Shown here: positions 40,987 through 44,844 of the stretch, in pieces | Layout of the letters: the number at the start of each line of letters is the position of its first letter | Numbering within the stretch: the first letter of the stretch is position 1 | Assembly: GCA_011525685.1 (NCBI GenBank) | Contig: WYBW01000093.1 | Span: 1-44,844 of the forward strand | From: Verrucomicrobiia bacterium | Lineage (GTDB): Bacteria > Verrucomicrobiota > Verrucomicrobiia > Limisphaerales > JADLHS01 | Reading direction: 5' to 3' | DNA length: 44,844 nt | The notes under the pieces: model-generated | Database searches by the model: none | Told to the model about the DNA's origin: nothing | Seen by the model: only the letters and a program-made list of their open reading frames with translations | Position numbers and translations under genes: made by a program

Positions 40987-42072
40987 GTGAACACGTTGAA
41001 TTTCGCCATCATCGGCTGCGGGGGGGTGACGCTCCAGAACCATCTGCCGGGCCTGGCGCTCTGCCCGGGTGTGAAGCTGGTGGCCTTGTGCGATGCGGAT
41101 GCCGCCACGCTCGAGCGGGCCCGCCAACAAACCGGCGCGGGCGTCACGACCACCCGTTTCGAGGAGGTGGTGGAGCGTGACGATGTCCACGCCGTGATCA
41201 TCGCCACGCCAAACTTTACGCACAAGCCCATCGCGCTGGCGGCCGTCGCCCGCGGGAAGCATGTGCTGTGCGAGAAGCCGCTGGCGTTGAATCTGGCCGA
41301 AGCCCGGGAAATGGCCGGGGCCGCCGAACGCGCCGGCGTGCGGCACATGACTGCCTTCACCTACCGCTTCGTGCCGGCCATGCGTTACCTGGCACACCTC
41401 GTCGAACGCGGCGATCTCGGACAGCCGTATCATTTCCGGTCGTGCCGGTTGCAGGATTGGGGCACGCGCGATCTGGGCTGGCGTCAGGTCAAACGGCTCG
41501 CCGGCTCGGGCGAACTCGGCGACATGCTCAGTCACCGGATTGATTTCGCCCATTTGCTCGTTGGCCCGATGAAACGCCTCGTGGCCAATTTGAAACAATG
41601 GCATCCCCTGCGGGGTGGTCGGCCAAATGACTTGGACGATTGGGTGGCCGTCCTGGCCGAGTTCGCGAACGGCGCCACGGGTGTCCTCGAAAGCAGCAAG
41701 CTGGCCAGCGGCCGGAACGAAAGCTGGCGCAGCTTGGATTACGCCGAGATCAATGGGAGCGAACGCTCGTTCGTGTTCATCACCGGCGAATGGAACAAGC
41801 TCCAGACCGGCAGAGTTGGCGGCGCGGGTTTGGAGACCATTGAAGTCCCGCGCGAATTCTGGAAACTGCCCGGCGCCCCGCGCGACGTGGGGGTGGGTGA
41901 TCCGCTGGTGACCTTCCGCTATGATCAGGCCTGGGAATTCGTGGATGCCATCCGGAATCAGCGACCTTGCAGACCGAGCTTTCACGACGGCGTCCGCGCC
42001 CAGGCGGTGATGGAGGCGGCCATCCGCTCAGCCGAAACGCGGCAATGGGTGGAGTTGGCGGATGGCGTGTGA
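40987..42072 (+). CDS. Gfo/Idh/MocA-family oxidoreductase
   Basis: The 361-residue protein starts at the GTG at 40987 because the nucleotide-binding motif follows at once (VNTLNFAIIGCGGVTLQNHL); the longer frame to 40840 adds unlikely sequence. The Rossmann domain continues with LVALCDADAATLERAR and VIIATPNFTHKP, and has the family signature GKHVLCEKPLALNLAEA with the catalytic-site Lys of EKP. The C-terminal alpha/beta domain shows SGELGDMLSHRIDFAHLLVG, the second conserved region with Asp and His. Members oxidise or reduce sugars and inositols with NAD(P); the substrate cannot be told. The SDR gene follows 76 bases later on the same strand, suggesting a two-step sugar conversion. Confidence 0.9.
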   Translation: MNTLNFAIIGCGGVTLQNHLPGLALCPGVKLVALCDADAATLERARQQTGAGVTTTRFEEVVERDDVHAVIIATPNFTHKPIALAAVARGKHVLCEKPLALNLAEAREMAGAAERAGVRHMTAFTYRFVPAMRYLAHLVERGDLGQPYHFRSCRLQDWGTRDLGWRQVKRLAGSGELGDMLSHRIDFAHLLVGPMKRLVANLKQWHPLRGGRPNDLDDWVAVLAEFANGATGVLESSKLASGRNESWRSLDYAEINGSERSFVFITGEWNKLQTGRVGGAGLETIEVPREFWKLPGAPRDVGVGDPLVTFRYDQAWEFVDAIRNQRPCRPSFHDGVRAQAVMEAAIRSAETRQWVELADGV

Positions 42073-42148
42073 AACAGTGGTGGTCGGTTGTTCGGATTCA
42101 ACGCCGAGGGCGCAAAGGGTTTCGCAGAGGTTCGCTGAGGAATTTTAC

Positions 42149-42859
42149 ATGAACAAAACAGCAGTCGTAACGGGCGCCGGGAGCGGCGTTGGTCGTGCCA
42201 TCGCCTTGAAGCTGGCTCGGCACGATTGGCGTGTGGCCATCGTTGGACGACGCGCGGAGACACTCCAAGAAACCATCCGGCTCGCCAGCCCTCACCCCTC
42301 ACGCCTCACGCCTCACGTCTGCGACGTTGGTGATCCCGACGCTGTCGCGGCGATGGGCAAACAGGTTCTGGCCGAATTGGGCACGGTGGAGGTGCTGGTC
42401 AATTCCGCCGGCACAAACGTCCCGCGGCGCGCCCTCGAGGTCCTGTCGCTGGAGGACTTTCACGCCATGATGGCGACCAACCTGAACGGCGCCTATTACT
42501 GCGTGCAGGCGTTTCTGCCGCAGATGCGGGCGCGTGGCAGTGGCACCATCATCAACGTCGTTTCCGACGCCGGGAAGCAAGCCTCGCCGAAGGCCGGACC
42601 GGGGTACGTGGCGAGCAAATTTGGCCTGGCCGGCCTGACCCAGAGCATCAATGCCGAGGAACGCGCGCGAGGCATTCGCGCCTGCGCCATTTTCCCCGGC
42701 GACATTGACACGCCCCTGCTGGAACGCCGTCCGCAGCCCCCGGATGAAGCCGCCCGCCAGCGGATGTTGCGGGCCGAGGACGTCGCGGAGTGCGCGTGGC
42801 TGTGCATCAACCTCCCGTCCCGCGCCCTCGTCGAGGAAATCTTGATCCGTCCGCGGTGA
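42149..42859 (+). CDS. Short-chain dehydrogenase/reductase (SDR)
   Basis: The ATG at 42149 follows a GAGGA ribosome-binding site. The 236-residue protein is a classical SDR: TGAGSGVGRA for NAD(P) binding, NSAGTN (NAG-type motif), NVVSDAGKQ with the catalytic Ser, and GYVASKFGLAG with the YxxxK pair. It should reduce or oxidise a carbonyl/alcohol, perhaps a sugar or sugar acid given its partner gene and the permease nearby. The stretch SPHPSRLTPHVCD after the second helix is encoded by a heptanucleotide tandem repeat (42290-42317). The 76-base leader contains a GCGCAAAGGGTTTCGCAGAGGTTCGC-like run (given in part; GCAAAGGG then GCAGAGG) typical of dispersed intergenic repeats. Confidence 0.9.
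   Translation: MNKTAVVTGAGSGVGRAIALKLARHDWRVAIVGRRAETLQETIRLASPHPSRLTPHVCDVGDPDAVAAMGKQVLAELGTVEVLVNSAGTNVPRRALEVLSLEDFHAMMATNLNGAYYCVQAFLPQMRARGSGTIINVVSDAGKQASPKAGPGYVASKFGLAGLTQSINAEERARGIRACAIFPGDIDTPLLERRPQPPDEAARQRMLRAEDVAECAWLCINLPSRALVEEILIRPR
42290..42317 (+). repeat. Heptanucleotide tandem repeat inside the SDR gene
   Basis: One CCTCACC unit (42290-42296) is followed by three CCTCACG units (42297-42317). The unit length is 7, so gain or loss of a unit would shift the reading frame of the SDR gene near residue 50. The encoded residues lie in a surface loop between the second helix and third strand. Confidence 0.75.
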
Positions 42860-42919
42860 GAAGTCTCCCGCGAGGGCAGGGGAGGTCGTGAACGAAGATG
42901 GCTGACGAGGAACAGGCCT

Positions 42920-44605
42920 TCATCTTGCGCCTGTCAGCGGCAGCACCGAACTCAACACCAGGGTTTCAATCAGTCCAATGACCGAGATTGCGGTCAGCAC
43001 CACGCTCCAAGACTTCAGGGTTTCCTGTTCGGTGAAGCCGCTCAATTTGGCGACGACCCAGAAACCACTGTCGTTCATCCATGACAGAATGATGGAGCCA
43101 AATCCGACCGCCAGGTAGATGTAAACGATGTGACAGCCGAGGTCCGCGCCGTCGCCCACGATTGCGTACATGAGGGCCGAACCGGTGATCATGGCCACGG
43201 TGGCCGAGCCTTGGGCAATGCGCACGACGGCAGTGACCACCCACGCCAGCAGGACGTAGTTGACCGCGCGGCCTTCCGCCAGTTCCTTGATGGCCTCGCC
43301 GACTCCGCTGTGCCGGATCATCGCGCCAAAAGCGCCGCCGGCGCTGGTGATGAGAATGATGACGCCCGCGGTTTCCAAGGCCGGACCAATCTTTTGACCC
43401 AACGCGGCAAAAGTCAGCCGGCACTGTTTCAAATGCAAAGTCATGGCCACCACCGCGCCCAGCAACAACGCGAACGTCTTGTTGCCAAGGAACTGCACAA
43501 CTCCGTGGCACGCGGCGAAGGATTCGTTGCCGCCGAACAACCCGACCACCCCGGGTAATTTCTTGCCCGCCATGTCCAGAAAGGAGGCCAGGGCGATCAA
43601 CAACGCCGGCAGCACCACCGGCAGCACGGCCAGACTGAACGGCGGCAGTTCGTCGTCCCGACGGCTGGCGATGTTGTTCAGCTCCGTGAGCGTTGCGCCG
43701 GAGGTTTCGCGCAGGGGCACCGGCATGACGCGATCCAGCCATTTCGCCAGAAACAGCACCCCGATGGCGGGGAGAATTCCCGACAGGAAGCCCGCGACAA
43801 TGGCCACGCCCAGGTCCAGTTTCAGCGCGTCGGCCACGAGCAACGGGCCGGGCGTGGGCGGCACCATCGAGTGGGTGATCGCGCCGCCGCCGGCCATGGC
43901 CATGACGTAGAGCAGGTAATGTTTGCCGGTGCGCAAACCCAGGGCGCGCGCCAGGGGAATCAGGAGGAAAAACACCGTGTCGAAAAAGACCGGAATCGAA
44001 AGGAAGAACCCGCTGGCCAGCAGCGCCAAGCCCGCGCGTTGCTCGCCGAACAGCCGCATGAACCGCCGCACGATCACGTCCGCCGCGCCGCTCTCCATGA
44101 GCGAAACGCCGATGATGGCCGCCAGGGCAATGACGATGCCGATGTTGCCGGCGGCCGTGCCGAAATCCCGCGCGGCCTGATCGAGCACTTGCACGAAATG
44201 GTTTCGGCCATGCCACCTCTTCGCTTCGGCCGGCGTGATGCCGGCCCGGTAAAGCTGCTCCTCGCCCCCGCCCTCGACGATCAATCCGCCCTTGGCCACC
44301 AATTGGTTCAGGGTCCGCATGAGCGCGTTGGCCGGCAGCACGGCTTCGCCCAGTTCGGCTTGAATGGTCGCCGCGCTGGCCGGACGAGGCGACACCAGTT
44401 CGATGATGGCCAGTTCCCGCGCCGTCAGTTCGCCGGGAAACTGACCGGCGGGAGTCAGCCAGCCGGCGAGCAGCGCGGCCAGCAACAGCGCCAGGAACGC
44501 ATGCACGCGCAGCCTGGTGATGAGCAACACGATCGCGACGACACACACCGCCAGAATGGCGAAAGGCCAGAGCGTGGAGGCGTCAGCAAGAGCGATTGAA
44601 TGCAT
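42920..44605 (-). CDS. GntP-family gluconate/sugar-acid permease with an inserted domain
   Basis: This 561-residue membrane protein has the GntP-family pattern: FGTAAGNIGIVIALAAIIG, LMESGAADVIVRRFMRLFG, FFLSIPVFFDTVFFLLIPLA, ITHSMVPPTPGPLLVADAL, ITSAGGAFGAMIRHSGVG, RIAQGSATVAMITGSA and SWMNDSGFWVVAKLSGFTE. GntP proteins are proton symporters for gluconate and related acids. Unusually, about 80 residues (~57-135) are inserted after the second helix, with helices TARELAIIELV, ASAATIQAELG and PANALMRTLNQLVAKGGL and a hairpin IVEGGGEEQLYRAG, which looks like a winged helix. It is convergent with the SDR gene, and the three genes may serve one sugar-acid pathway. Family members are usually about 440-460 aa. 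Confidence 0.92.
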   Translation of the reverse strand: MHSIALADASTLWPFAILAVCVVAIVLLITRLRVHAFLALLLAALLAGWLTPAGQFPGELTARELAIIELVSPRPASAATIQAELGEAVLPANALMRTLNQLVAKGGLIVEGGGEEQLYRAGITPAEAKRWHGRNHFVQVLDQAARDFGTAAGNIGIVIALAAIIGVSLMESGAADVIVRRFMRLFGEQRAGLALLASGFFLSIPVFFDTVFFLLIPLARALGLRTGKHYLLYVMAMAGGGAITHSMVPPTPGPLLVADALKLDLGVAIVAGFLSGILPAIGVLFLAKWLDRVMPVPLRETSGATLTELNNIASRRDDELPPFSLAVLPVVLPALLIALASFLDMAGKKLPGVVGLFGGNESFAACHGVVQFLGNKTFALLLGAVVAMTLHLKQCRLTFAALGQKIGPALETAGVIILITSAGGAFGAMIRHSGVGEAIKELAEGRAVNYVLLAWVVTAVVRIAQGSATVAMITGSALMYAIVGDGADLGCHIVYIYLAVGFGSIILSWMNDSGFWVVAKLSGFTEQETLKSWSVVLTAISVIGLIETLVLSSVLPLTGAR

Positions 44606-44844
44606 GGGCCGCTTTCAGAATCGCAGGTGAGCCTAACCGAGCCGAGTGTGACGGCAAGCCCCAAAGGCGGATCGAGAACCGTGAAACAACCCTCAATCCT
44701 TACCAACATGCGCATGAGCTTCACCCGTTGGGTGAAGCGCGAAAAGCCGCGGCGCGCGGCCTTGAGATGTTCTCTGGGTTGTAAATGGCTTTTTCATAAA
44801 AGTTGTTCACACCGGTTTGGCCTGCGGTGACGTGAGGATTTGGA

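Overview
The window is a G+C-rich bacterial chromosome segment. Several signs point to a member of the Verrucomicrobiota, probably of the Pedosphaera/Limisphaera type. These are the many very large secreted modular proteins (delta-60 repeats, PKD, LamG and MBG-type domains), split ResB and CcsA cytochrome c maturation proteins, a Rho with a long charged N-terminus, a dense set of putative glycan-active enzymes, and intergenic hairpin repeats whose arms surround a TTCCA loop. The lineage is an inference from gene content and style. I saw no rRNA, tRNA, CRISPR array, transposase or phage module.

Left part (1-11.4 kb), nearly all on the minus strand: rho, then two consecutive copies of a three-gene cassette (lipoprotein, ResB-like protein, CcsA-like protein), then a Sel1-repeat protein. 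Within each cassette the genes overlap or nearly touch, and the two copies are clearly paralogous. This is a duplicated System II-type cytochrome c maturation module, each copy with its own lipoprotein of unknown role. The lipoprotein carries one domain in one cassette and two in the other.

Middle part (11.8-36.4 kb): secreted proteins and glycan enzymes. A 1374-residue glucose/sorbosone-dehydrogenase-like multidomain protein and a membrane-anchored protein of unknown function lie on the minus strand. A tight plus-strand operon follows (18060-23872): a six-hairpin glycosidase-like protein, a GHL10 (DUF187)-type protein and a DUF4962/heparinase II-III-type lyase. Next come a 41-codon ORF overlapping the start of a 1753-residue delta-60-repeat protein, a small secreted protein, a lipoprotein TIM-barrel glycosidase-like protein, and a 1293-residue LamG/metallophosphatase protein.

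Right part (36.4-44.8 kb): a tandem ACT-domain protein, a cytoplasmic GH13 enzyme, a secreted GH20-like protein, a YdcH-family protein, a Gfo/Idh/MocA oxidoreductase plus SDR pair, and a GntP-family sugar-acid permease. Together with the lyase operon this suggests breakdown of uronate-rich or other complex polysaccharides and uptake and oxidation of the released sugars or sugar acids. No substrate can be fixed from sequence alone.

The most unusual items are: the tandem duplication of the lipoprotein-ResB-CcsA cassette; a hairpin-repeat element captured in frame inside the lyase gene; a MITE-like element with near-perfect terminal inverted repeats and a 10-bp flanking duplication; a second copy of its core whose stems differ but still pair; a winged-helix-like domain inserted in the GntP permease; a heptanucleotide tandem repeat inside the SDR gene whose slippage would shift the frame; and a small ORF that looks translationally coupled to the giant delta-60 protein.
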